This document shows, in pieces, positions 41,758 through 49,726 of a stretch of DNA of 64,000 nucleotides (the first letter of the stretch is position 1; every line of letters begins with the position of its first letter). This DNA is from Bifidobacterium simiiventris. Its GTDB lineage: Bacteria > Actinomycetota > Actinomycetes > Actinomycetales > Bifidobacteriaceae. The position numbers and the translations under genes are program-made. The notes below the pieces were generated by a model. That model was not told where the DNA came from. It made no database searches and saw nothing but the letters and a program-made list of their open reading frames with translations. The stretch is taken from contig NZ_JAHBBG010000003.1 of the NCBI RefSeq assembly GCF_019331715.1, positions 186,001 to 250,000 of the forward strand. Reading direction: 5' to 3'.

Positions 41758-43920
41758 ATGACTGAGAGAACAGAAAGTGCCGAGCGCCTCGCCCGCCCCC
41801 TGATTCGCCTTGCGAAGCTCGTCGGCGTCGCCACCAGCTACGTCGGCATGTCTGATGACTACCACGAAATCGAAGACGATGTCCTGGTCGCCGTGCTCGC
41901 CGCCTTGGGCATCGATGCCTCCAACGACGAATCGATCACCGCCTCCACGCGTCGCATCCTTGACGAGCGTCACGGCCGGCTCATCAGCCCCACCGTGCTG
42001 CATGTCGCCGGACGCGAAGACACCGCACTGATCAACACGCCGATCCTTGCCGTGCCGAAGGCCTCGCTCACGCTCGAGAGCGGCGAGGAATACGGCAAGC
42101 TGGAGGTCGGCCCTGGCGACGGTTCGCAGGCGTACGTGATCAACGGCAAGTTCATCGCGACCGCGGCGGTTGTGCTGCCGGCTGACCTGCCGCTGGGCTA
42201 TCACACGCTGCACATCACCGTCGGCGACCGCACGCAGGACGCGACGCTCATCAGCGCTCCCGAAAAGGTCGAGATGCTCGACGAGATGGAGCACGGCCAT
42301 CTGTGGGGATGGATGGCGCAGCTGTACTCGATCCGCTCATCCGAATCGTGGGGTGTGGGCGACTACGAGGATCTCAAGCGCATGCTGGTCGATGCCAAGG
42401 CCAAGACCGGCGCCGACTTCATCCTCGTCAATCCGTTGCACGCGGCCGAGCCGGTCTCCCCGCTCACCCCGTCGCCGTACCTGCCGGTGTCGCGCCGTTT
42501 CGTCAACTTCACGTACATTCGCCCCGAGTCGATCGAGGAATACGGCAGGCTCAGCGAAACGGTAGCCGCACAGGTGCGCGAGCTGCACGCGCAGGTCGAG
42601 CCACTCAACGGCGACTCCCAGCTCATCGACCGCGACGCGATGTGGCGCGCCAAGATGGGTGCGTTGTGGCTGATCTTCAAGGCCGGCCGCAACGCCGAGC
42701 GCCAGGCGGAGTTCGATGCCTACAAGCAGGAGCAGGGCGGCGAACTCGAGTCCTACGCCACGTGGTGCCTGTGCTACGACAAGTGGGGCGCGCCGAGCGC
42801 CGACCCCGACAACTGGGAGCGCAAGTTCACCAAGGACTCGCCCGAGATCAAGGCGCTGCGCGAGCAGTACCCGGACACGCTCGACTTCTACCGCTGGCTC
42901 GAATGGATCGCCGTCGGCCAGCTTGAGGCCGCACAGGAGGCCGCCCGCAAGGCCGGCATGCGCATCGGCGTCATGTCCGATATGGCCGTGGGTGTGCACC
43001 CGCTCGGCTCCGACGTGTGGTGGAACCCGGAGCGCTTCGCCAAGGGCGCGACCGTGGGCGCCCCGCCGGACATGTTCAACCAGCAGGGTCAGGATTGGAG
43101 CCAGCCGCCGCTGAGCCCGATCGATCTGGAGAACACCGGCTACCGCACGTACCGCGACATGGTGCACGGTATGTTCCGTCAGGCCGGAGCGGTGCGTATC
43201 GACCATATTCTCGGTCTGTTCCGTCTGTGGTGGATTCCGGACGGCAGGTCTGCGACCGATGCCACGTATGTGCATTACGACTACGACATCATGCTCGGCA
43301 TCCTCGCGTTGGAAGCCAAGCGTGCCGGCGGCGTGGTCGTTGGCGAGGATCTCGGCGTGGTGCCGAGTTATGTCGCCAGTGCACTGTCCTCGCACGGTAT
43401 CCTCGGCTGCGCGGTCGAATGGTTCGAGCAGTTCGACGGCACGTTCCGTCCGCCGGTCGACTGGCGTCCGTACGCGCTCGCCTCGGTCAACACGCACGAT
43501 CTGCCGCCGGTCGCCGGCTACCTCGAGTACGAGCACGTCAAGCTGCGTGAACAGCTGGGACTGCTGAGCGGGCCGAAGGAAGAGTTCGAGCAGTCCGCAC
43601 AGGCCGAGCACAAGGCGATGATGGACATGCTCGTCAAGAACGGCTATCTGGATGAGTCGTTGCTGGCTGACGAACAGGCCAACGAATGGCAGATCATCGA
43701 GGCCATGTACCGCGCGCTGCAGGATTCGCCGTGCAAGCTGCTCGCCGCGTCGATCACCGACGCCGTGGGGGAGAAGCGTGCGCAGAACCAGCCGGGCACC
43801 AACAACGAGTACCCGAACTGGCGCATCCCGCTGGCCGACGGCGATGGTAACGTCGTTCCGCTCGAACAGCTCTTTGACAACGCCAAGCTGCAGCAGCTCA
43901 CCGCCATCATGCGCGGCTGA
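41758..43920 (+). CDS. malQ: 4-alpha-glucanotransferase (GH77 amylomaltase)
   Basis: A 720-residue enzyme that transfers alpha-1,4-glucan segments between maltodextrins. GH77 motifs: VRIDHILGLFRLWWIP (catalytic Asp), VVVGEDLGVVPSYV (acid/base Glu) and NTHDLPPVAGY (third acidic residue). A long N-terminal domain (~170 residues) is typical of actinobacterial MalQ. ATG 41758 lies 7 nt after TAGACT (41745-41750). It functions with glgX (45340) in maltodextrin and glycogen use. Confidence 0.94.
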   Translation: MTERTESAERLARPLIRLAKLVGVATSYVGMSDDYHEIEDDVLVAVLAALGIDASNDESITASTRRILDERHGRLISPTVLHVAGREDTALINTPILAVPKASLTLESGEEYGKLEVGPGDGSQAYVINGKFIATAAVVLPADLPLGYHTLHITVGDRTQDATLISAPEKVEMLDEMEHGHLWGWMAQLYSIRSSESWGVGDYEDLKRMLVDAKAKTGADFILVNPLHAAEPVSPLTPSPYLPVSRRFVNFTYIRPESIEEYGRLSETVAAQVRELHAQVEPLNGDSQLIDRDAMWRAKMGALWLIFKAGRNAERQAEFDAYKQEQGGELESYATWCLCYDKWGAPSADPDNWERKFTKDSPEIKALREQYPDTLDFYRWLEWIAVGQLEAAQEAARKAGMRIGVMSDMAVGVHPLGSDVWWNPERFAKGATVGAPPDMFNQQGQDWSQPPLSPIDLENTGYRTYRDMVHGMFRQAGAVRIDHILGLFRLWWIPDGRSATDATYVHYDYDIMLGILALEAKRAGGVVVGEDLGVVPSYVASALSSHGILGCAVEWFEQFDGTFRPPVDWRPYALASVNTHDLPPVAGYLEYEHVKLREQLGLLSGPKEEFEQSAQAEHKAMMDMLVKNGYLDESLLADEQANEWQIIEAMYRALQDSPCKLLAASITDAVGEKRAQNQPGTNNEYPNWRIPLADGDGNVVPLEQLFDNAKLQQLTAIMRG

Positions 43921-43945
43921 GCGCGCGTCGCACGTTTCATCAGCG

Positions 43946-44049
43946 GTGCCATTCCGAACGAGGCGGTAGCCAAGTCGAGAAATCTTCTGGAGGTCGTTCT
44001 CCGTCGGAGATTTTCTCTGTCCCGGCTATCGCTTCTCTCGAAATGGCAC
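43946..44049. repeat. Imperfect palindromic repeat downstream of malQ
   Basis: Ends GTGCCATTCCGA and TCGAAATGGCAC are inverted, and inner parts (TCGAGAAATCTTC / GAGATTTTCTC) also pair. About 104 bp. Resembles dispersed bifidobacterial intergenic repeats. The rest of 43921-44286 is the rplM promoter/leader without a gene. Confidence 0.5.
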
Positions 44050-44286
44050 TTTTGCATATACGGAACCGGTGCGCAACACGCCCGGCATAATGTCAAGGCC
44101 GGCGATACACTAGTAGATTGTTGTGTTTCCCTAAGGGGTCCTTCAAAGCGCTTTCCCACTCGCCATCGAGGACTTTCAGGGAGCCCACGGATAATGAGGT
44201 CGAAGCCTCTCGCCTCGCGCGCCCTAACCAAGCGCACGATCGAGCAGCCGAAACCCGGAACACAATAGTTAAGAAAAGGTACACCA

Positions 44287-44736
44287 GTGAAAACTTTCAC
44301 TCCGAAGCCAGCTGATCTGACTCACGACTGGTACATCATCGACGCCACCGACGTTGTTCTCGGCCGTCTGGCCACTCAGGCCGCCACGCTGCTGCGCGGC
44401 AAGAACAAGCCGACCTACGCGCCGCACGCCGATTCCGGTAACCACGTCATCATCATCAACGCCGACAAGATCGCTCTGACCGGCAACAAGCTGGGCAAGG
44501 AACTCTACTCGCACTCCGGCCGCCCGGGCGGTCTGCGTCGCGACACCTACGCTCAGCTCCTCGCCAACAAGCCGGAGCGCATCATCCTGGCTGCCGTCAA
44601 GGGCATGCTGCCGAAGAACCGTCTGTCCAAGGTGCAGCTGGACCGTCTCCACATCTTCCGTGGCGCCGAGCACCCGCACACCCCGCAGAAGCCGCAGGTT
44701 TTCGAGATCGCTCAGATCTCGCAGCAGGCTAAGTGA
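44287..44736 (+). CDS. rplM: 50S ribosomal protein L13
   Basis: A 149-residue L13 with [33 protein letters not shown] at the N-terminus and [23 protein letters not shown] near the C-terminus. The GTG start 44287 follows AAAAGG. It pairs with rpsI 20 bp downstream in the standard rplM-rpsI operon. Confidence 0.97.
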   Translation: MKTFTPKPADLTHDWYIIDATDVVLGRLATQAATLLRGKNKPTYAPHADSGNHVIIINADKIALTGNKLGKELYSHSGRPGGLRRDTYAQLLANKPERIILAAVKGMLPKNRLSKVQLDRLHIFRGAEHPHTPQKPQVFEIAQISQQAK

Positions 44737-44756
44737 ACCGAAGGGAGATAAGAATC

Positions 44757-45248
44757 ATGGCTGAAAACACCAACGACTCCGCGGTTCAGGCAACCGAAGA
44801 GGAGCTCACCTCGTACACCACCGAGACCAACGCTGGCGCTGGCACCGGCACCTCCGCGATCGCTCCGGGCTACGGCACCGGCCGTCGCAAGGAAGCCGTC
44901 GCCCGCGTGCGTCTGATCCCGGGCACCGGCAAGTGGACCATCAACGGCCGCACCCTGGAGGAGTACTTCCCGTCCAAGCTGCAGCAGCGTGAGGTCAACT
45001 CCCCGATCGTCCTGCTCAAGCTCGAAGGCAAGTTCGACGTCGTCGTCCTCGTTGACGGCGGTGGCACCACCGGCCAGGCCGGCGCCATCCGTCTCGGCGT
45101 GGCCCGCGCCCTGAACGCCATCGACCGCGACACGAACCGCGCCACCCTGAAGAAGGCTGGCATGCTGACTCGCGACGCCCGCGTCGTCGAGCGCAAGAAG
45201 GCCGGTCTGCACAAGGCTCGCCGCGCTCCGCAGTTCTCGAAGCGTTAA
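44757..45248 (+). CDS. rpsI: 30S ribosomal protein S9
   Basis: A 163-residue S9 ending RRAPQFSKR, the usual C-terminal tail that reaches the P site. The conserved [14 protein letters not shown] begins about residue 39; the ~38-residue Thr/Ala/Glu-rich N-terminal extension is typical of actinobacteria. SD GAAGGGAG precedes ATG 44757. Confidence 0.97.
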   Translation: MAENTNDSAVQATEEELTSYTTETNAGAGTGTSAIAPGYGTGRRKEAVARVRLIPGTGKWTINGRTLEEYFPSKLQQREVNSPIVLLKLEGKFDVVVLVDGGGTTGQAGAIRLGVARALNAIDRDTNRATLKKAGMLTRDARVVERKKAGLHKARRAPQFSKR

Positions 45249-45274
45249 GCCTTCGCGGTTTTGCCGCTTATACG

Positions 45275-45310
45275 AAGACCCTCGTACCGTTCGGTGCGAG
45301 GGTCTTCTTC
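45275..45310 (+). terminator. Terminator of rplM-rpsI (shared with glgX)
   Basis: AAGACCCTCG (45275-45284) pairs with CGAGGGTCTT (45297-45306). It lies between convergent rpsI and glgX and can serve both directions. Confidence 0.8.
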
Positions 45311-45339
45311 GTATGCGGGCGGCGCGTGCCGGACGCGGA

Positions 45340-47958
45340 TCACTGGATCTTGCGCATGACGCTGATGCTGAGCGCGGGGATCGTCCACAGATCGATATCA
45401 CCTGTTGTGTCGGACTGCGCGGCATCGTCCTTGGACGAGGCCGGATTATCGGTGGACACAGCGGCGTCATGTGCGATCGCATGCGCATCATCGGACGATC
45501 CGATCGCCGATCCAGTCGCCGATCCGGCCGTAGTCGCGGCATCGGTCGTCGCATTACCGATCGTCCCCAGCGCCACCTCGCGTGGTATGTCCAGCTTCTC
45601 CTGCCGACGCAGCTCGGCCTGCACCACCTCGACCAACTCGTGAATCGGATCCCGCTCGTCCACGACCACCGTCCAGTTCGTATCGTCATAGTCGCGCGGA
45701 TTGAGCCGCTGTGTGAACAGTCCCTGCGCCGGCCGCACGTCGCACACCACGCTGGAACTCCACTCGCACCGCCACTCGCAGTCGGACGGCAGCCGGAACT
45801 GCATGTCGCGGTCCACGCCGTTGATCACGATCAGGATGTCCGCCTCGTCGGCCGATAGCAGCCGCATCGCAAACGATCGCACGCTCGTGTCGAACCAGTC
45901 TCGTTCCATCGGCGTCGTGCCGTCCGACAGATACCATTGCACGCGGCTCGACGGCCTGAACAGGCCGAGCTGCGTGAGCCGGGTGAAGAACTCCTCGTGA
46001 TGGTACAGGTCAAGCGACTTGCGGATCGCGATGAGTCGCGACACCGTTTCCAAGCGGCGCATTTCCGGCGTTTTCTTGGTTTGGTACAGCCAGTCCCAGT
46101 CAAGCCAGGTGATGTCGTTGTCCTGCGCGTACGCGTTGTTGTTGCCGTTCTGCGTGTTGCGGAACTCGTCGCCGGCGAGCATCATCGGCGTGCCGAGCGA
46201 GAGCATGAGCGTGCCGAGCATGTTCATGGCGGCCCGCTCTCGGTTGCGTTCGATCGCGGGTTCCTTGGTCGGCCCCTCCACGCCGAAGTTCACGGAATGG
46301 TTCGTATTCGAGCCGTCCATGTTGTTCTCGCCGTTGGACTCGTTATGCTTGCTCACGTAACGCGTCAGGTCGGTGAGCGTGAACCCGTCGTGACAGGCGA
46401 CATAGTTGATCGACGCGACGCAGCCGCGCCCCGGATCGGTGGCGAACAGGTCAGCCGAACCGCACAGTCGCGTAGCCATCTCCTGCATGCCGATACTGCC
46501 GCCCGCGCCCGGCTGCGTGTCGGTCAGCCAGAACTTGCGCACCGTATCGCGGAACCGGTCGTTCCACTCGCTGAACGGCATGCCGAAGCCGCCGGTGCGC
46601 CAGCCTTGCGGGCCGAGATCCCACGGTTCCATGATGAGCTTGAGATTGCCGAGCAGCAGATCGGATCGCAACGCGTACAGGAACGGGTGGTGCTTGGTGA
46701 AGTCGCCGTCGAGTCGGGCGAGTGAGGCGGCCAGATCGAATCGGAAGCCGTCGATGCCGATGCGTTTCGCCCAGTACCGTAGCGAGTCGATTGCGAACGT
46801 TACCACATGCGTGTTCGTGAAGTCGAACGTGTTGCCGCAGCCGGTCGTGTCTTCGAGCCGGCCGACGTTGTTGCGCTGGCGTCGGTAGTACGAGATCGGG
46901 TCGAAGCCTCGCCAGCAGACCGTCGGGCCTTCGATGCCGCCTTCGCAAGTATGGTTGTAGACCACGTCCATGATGACTTCGAAACCGGCCTCGTGCAGCG
47001 CGTTCACCATGTTGATGACCTCGTCGCGCACGGCCGACGCGCCCTTCGCGCGAGCCTCGGCGGTGGCGTACGACGGCTCGGGAGCGAAGTAGCCGAGCGT
47101 CGAATACCCCCAATAGTTGTGCCGGTCGCGCTCCTGCAGGAACAGCTCGTCCTGCTTGGCCTGGATCGGCAGCAACTCGATCGACGTGACGCCGAGCCCC
47201 TGCAGGTATGCCAACGTTATCGGATGCGCGAGGCCGGCATATGTGCCGCGCAGTTCGGGCGGCAGCCACGGCGCGTTCTTCGTGAAGCCTTTGACGTGCA
47301 GCTCGTAGAGCACGGTCTTGCTCCACGGCACATGCGGATGCACCGGGTCGCCGTCATGCTTGGTCGCATCACGGTCGTCGATCGCGACCGACACCGGCAT
47401 CTTGCCGAGCGCGTCCACCGTGCTCATCTCGCCGAACGCCGAACCTCGCACCTTGTGGTCCTCGCCGATTTCGCACCGGTACGAGAATGCGGCCGGATCC
47501 AGCTCCATCCGCCCGTCGATGCCTTTGCCGTACGGGTCGAGCAGCAGCTTGTACGGGTTGAACCGCAAGCCATGTTTCGGGTCCCACGCGCCGTCCGCAC
47601 GGTAGGCGTAGCGCATACCGTCCCATGCCTTCGGAAGGTGCACGTACCACAGGCCGTAATTCGGCCCTTCCATGCGGAACAGCGTCTCGCGCACGTACAT
47701 TGACTCGATGATGCGCGTGCATACCGCATGTTCGTGGATCTCGTTGATGAACGGGGTTGCTGAATCGTCGAAGATGCGGATCGCCCCGTTGAAGAATTTG
47801 GTCGGCTGGTCGACCGGTTCGTAGACGCACAGCCAGATCTGGTCGGCGGTTTCGGAACGCACCACGGCGTCCGCCCCACCGTCCTCGGTGAAGTACAGGC
47901 CCGGCCTCGTTGCATAGCGGTGAGGTATCGCATACCGCTGGGGGATCGCGTGTTTCAT
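45340..47958 (-). CDS. glgX: Glycogen debranching enzyme (GH13, GlgX type)
   Basis: An 872-residue isoamylase-like GH13_11 enzyme cleaving alpha-1,6 branches. N-terminal CBM48-like region (RPGLYFTEDGGADAVV, then YGLWYVHLPKAWDGMRYAYR). GH13 motifs: VIMDVVYNHTCEG, GIDGFRFDLAAS (nucleophile Asp), LIMEPWDLGPQGW (acid/base Glu) and NYVACHDGFTLTD. Near the C-terminus an Ala/Thr/Asp/Ser-rich insert (~residues 800-850) precedes the last strand. ATG 47958 lies 6 nt after TACAAT on the minus strand, so it is likely leaderless. A ROK regulator gene lies upstream on the same strand. Confidence 0.94.
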   Translation of the reverse strand: MKHAIPQRYAIPHRYATRPGLYFTEDGGADAVVRSETADQIWLCVYEPVDQPTKFFNGAIRIFDDSATPFINEIHEHAVCTRIIESMYVRETLFRMEGPNYGLWYVHLPKAWDGMRYAYRADGAWDPKHGLRFNPYKLLLDPYGKGIDGRMELDPAAFSYRCEIGEDHKVRGSAFGEMSTVDALGKMPVSVAIDDRDATKHDGDPVHPHVPWSKTVLYELHVKGFTKNAPWLPPELRGTYAGLAHPITLAYLQGLGVTSIELLPIQAKQDELFLQERDRHNYWGYSTLGYFAPEPSYATAEARAKGASAVRDEVINMVNALHEAGFEVIMDVVYNHTCEGGIEGPTVCWRGFDPISYYRRQRNNVGRLEDTTGCGNTFDFTNTHVVTFAIDSLRYWAKRIGIDGFRFDLAASLARLDGDFTKHHPFLYALRSDLLLGNLKLIMEPWDLGPQGWRTGGFGMPFSEWNDRFRDTVRKFWLTDTQPGAGGSIGMQEMATRLCGSADLFATDPGRGCVASINYVACHDGFTLTDLTRYVSKHNESNGENNMDGSNTNHSVNFGVEGPTKEPAIERNRERAAMNMLGTLMLSLGTPMMLAGDEFRNTQNGNNNAYAQDNDITWLDWDWLYQTKKTPEMRRLETVSRLIAIRKSLDLYHHEEFFTRLTQLGLFRPSSRVQWYLSDGTTPMERDWFDTSVRSFAMRLLSADEADILIVINGVDRDMQFRLPSDCEWRCEWSSSVVCDVRPAQGLFTQRLNPRDYDDTNWTVVVDERDPIHELVEVVQAELRRQEKLDIPREVALGTIGNATTDAATTAGSATGSAIGSSDDAHAIAHDAAVSTDNPASSKDDAAQSDTTGDIDLWTIPALSISVMRKIQ

Positions 47959-48038
47959 ACACCCATTGTAGCCGTGTTGATTTAGCGGGGATATGGCGCG
48001 ATTTGGCGAGGAGACGTTGCGGCCGCCGAATGGCCGTG

Positions 48039-49310
48039 TCAGATGCCGGCGAGTCGGTGCATGTACCGTTGCACGAAGCCGAGTGCCGCGCCGGTCACGT
48101 GCAGCCGGTCGTCGGCGCGGCTGATGCGCAAGGTGAATGGCTCCGGCATGGGATCGAGGTCGAAGGCCGCCGCCATTGGTGTGAGGACCGTCGTTGGCTG
48201 TGCCCGGTTCGCTGTTGCTGTCGGTGATGACATCGTTGTCGTCGCCGCGTCCGTCGTTCGCGTCATGTGCCGTTCGCCCGACCTCGCGATCACGCGTCGC
48301 GTCAGTTCGGCGATATCGTTGTCATCGAGATACTGCGCCGCCTCGCCGCCGACGATCACGTCGCCTGCCACGATGGTGCGGGCGTTCGCGATGGCCTGTG
48401 CCACATAGTCCAGCCACTCGTTCATACGTTCGCGGTGATGCGTCTCGCCTTGTTCGAGCACACTGAAGAAGCCGGGGATGCTTTCGTAGTCCTCTGGCAA
48501 CGTTTGCGGCGAACAGTACGCGCTCATGCAGCCTCGTCTGCCGCACGTACATTCGCGGCCTCCTGGTACGAGCGTCATGTGTTCGATCGTGCCGTTGCGA
48601 TGCGCGATCGCGGTGCCGTTGTCGTTCATGGCATCGGCCGCTCTGCTCGTCGGCTGGTGCAGCCGTCCGCCGATGATCAGCGAGCCACTGGGCTGCCGGT
48701 CGAGATAGACGCAGATCGCATCGTCGAGCGTCGGGTCGAACCATGCTTCGGCGGTGGCCGATGCGTCCGCGTAGTGGATCGTGGCGCACGGATAATGCGC
48801 GGTCTGGGCGAGCGGCGTAGCTGCCGGGGTGCGCAGACATAGACCGATGCCGAGTATCGTGCGATCGTTGTCTGCTGGTCCGTCTGCATTGTGATTGGTG
48901 GACTTGGTAACGTTTGCGGCAAATTCATTGACGATGATGCCGACCCGCTGCCAGTAGGCGGCGTCGTTGCGATAGGGGAGCGTGCGGCTGAGATCGGCGA
49001 CCGTTGCTCCGTACAGATTGATCGCCCGTAACGTTACGGCGGTCGGTGTGGGTGCGACGCCGATCGCAAGTCGGTGGTTCGGGTTGAAGATGAAGGCTCG
49101 TGCCTTGCGCCCGCCGGTGGACTGCTGCAGTGCGCCGGGGGAGACGATGCCGCCGGCGGTCAGGTCACGTAGGTTTTGCGTGACCGTGGGGCTGCTGAGG
49201 TTCAGCGACTGCATCAGCTCGAGTTTGGTGGCTTGATGGTGCTGATAGAGGTGATGGATGATGGCGGTTTGGTTCTGTGTCCTGATCGTCGCTGATGGCA
49301 TCGTTGTCAT
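48039..49310 (-). CDS. ROK-family transcriptional regulator
   Basis: A 423-residue protein with an N-terminal winged helix (TAIIHHLYQHHQATKLELMQSLNLSSPTVTQNLRDLTAGGIV) and a ROK domain. The zinc motif ECTCGRRGCMSAYC is present. The sugar-kinase catalytic DxGxT-type region is not conserved, as expected for a repressor. Location upstream of glgX suggests control of alpha-glucan or sugar genes. Start uncertain: ATG 49310 chosen; a TTG at 49361 would add 17 residues. Confidence 0.85.
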   Translation of the reverse strand: MTTMPSATIRTQNQTAIIHHLYQHHQATKLELMQSLNLSSPTVTQNLRDLTAGGIVSPGALQQSTGGRKARAFIFNPNHRLAIGVAPTPTAVTLRAINLYGATVADLSRTLPYRNDAAYWQRVGIIVNEFAANVTKSTNHNADGPADNDRTILGIGLCLRTPAATPLAQTAHYPCATIHYADASATAEAWFDPTLDDAICVYLDRQPSGSLIIGGRLHQPTSRAADAMNDNGTAIAHRNGTIEHMTLVPGGRECTCGRRGCMSAYCSPQTLPEDYESIPGFFSVLEQGETHHRERMNEWLDYVAQAIANARTIVAGDVIVGGEAAQYLDDNDIAELTRRVIARSGERHMTRTTDAATTTMSSPTATANRAQPTTVLTPMAAAFDLDPMPEPFTLRISRADDRLHVTGAALGFVQRYMHRLAGI

Positions 49311-49361
49311 TGCTGGCCTCGCGGTTGGGTGGTTGTTCGGTGGCGTGGTTGTGGATAACAA

Positions 49362-49726
49362 GCATACTTTATAAAAGCAGTTTTATGTAACTTGGTGTGA
49401 AGGTTAAACTTATATAAAGTTGTTTTTCTAAAGTTGATTCTGCCGGATGTGAGCTCACTTGTGATATCGATGGAAAAAGTGAACAAAAGGTTGCGAAAAA
49501 CCCGATTTTGTTGCCAACTTGTCATAAATCGACCTTATAACGAACAAAAACAAGACAAAAAAGCACATGAAACGCCGCTGTTTGTGTGCGTGTGCGATGC
49601 GAACGTCCGTTCGGTACATTGTGACGTAGGCCACAGAACGGCAGCTCATAGAGGGTGCCATGCGACCGGCAGCCCGGTCGTTGACGTGGCGGGAATAAGT
49701 TGCTCCGAGCAAGTCAAGGAGGATTC
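49362..49726 (+). promoter_or_regulatory. Divergent ROK-adhE regulatory region
   Basis: No gene in these 365 bp. Near the ROK gene are AT-rich palindromic sites, CTTTATAAAAG (49367 region) and AACTTATATAAAGTT (about 49406-49420), possible ROK operators. Near adhE lie CGAACGTCCGTTCG (49600-49613, LexA-box-like) and TTGTGA-N6-CCACAG (49619-49636, weakly Rex-like). Assignments are by motif only. Confidence 0.4.
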
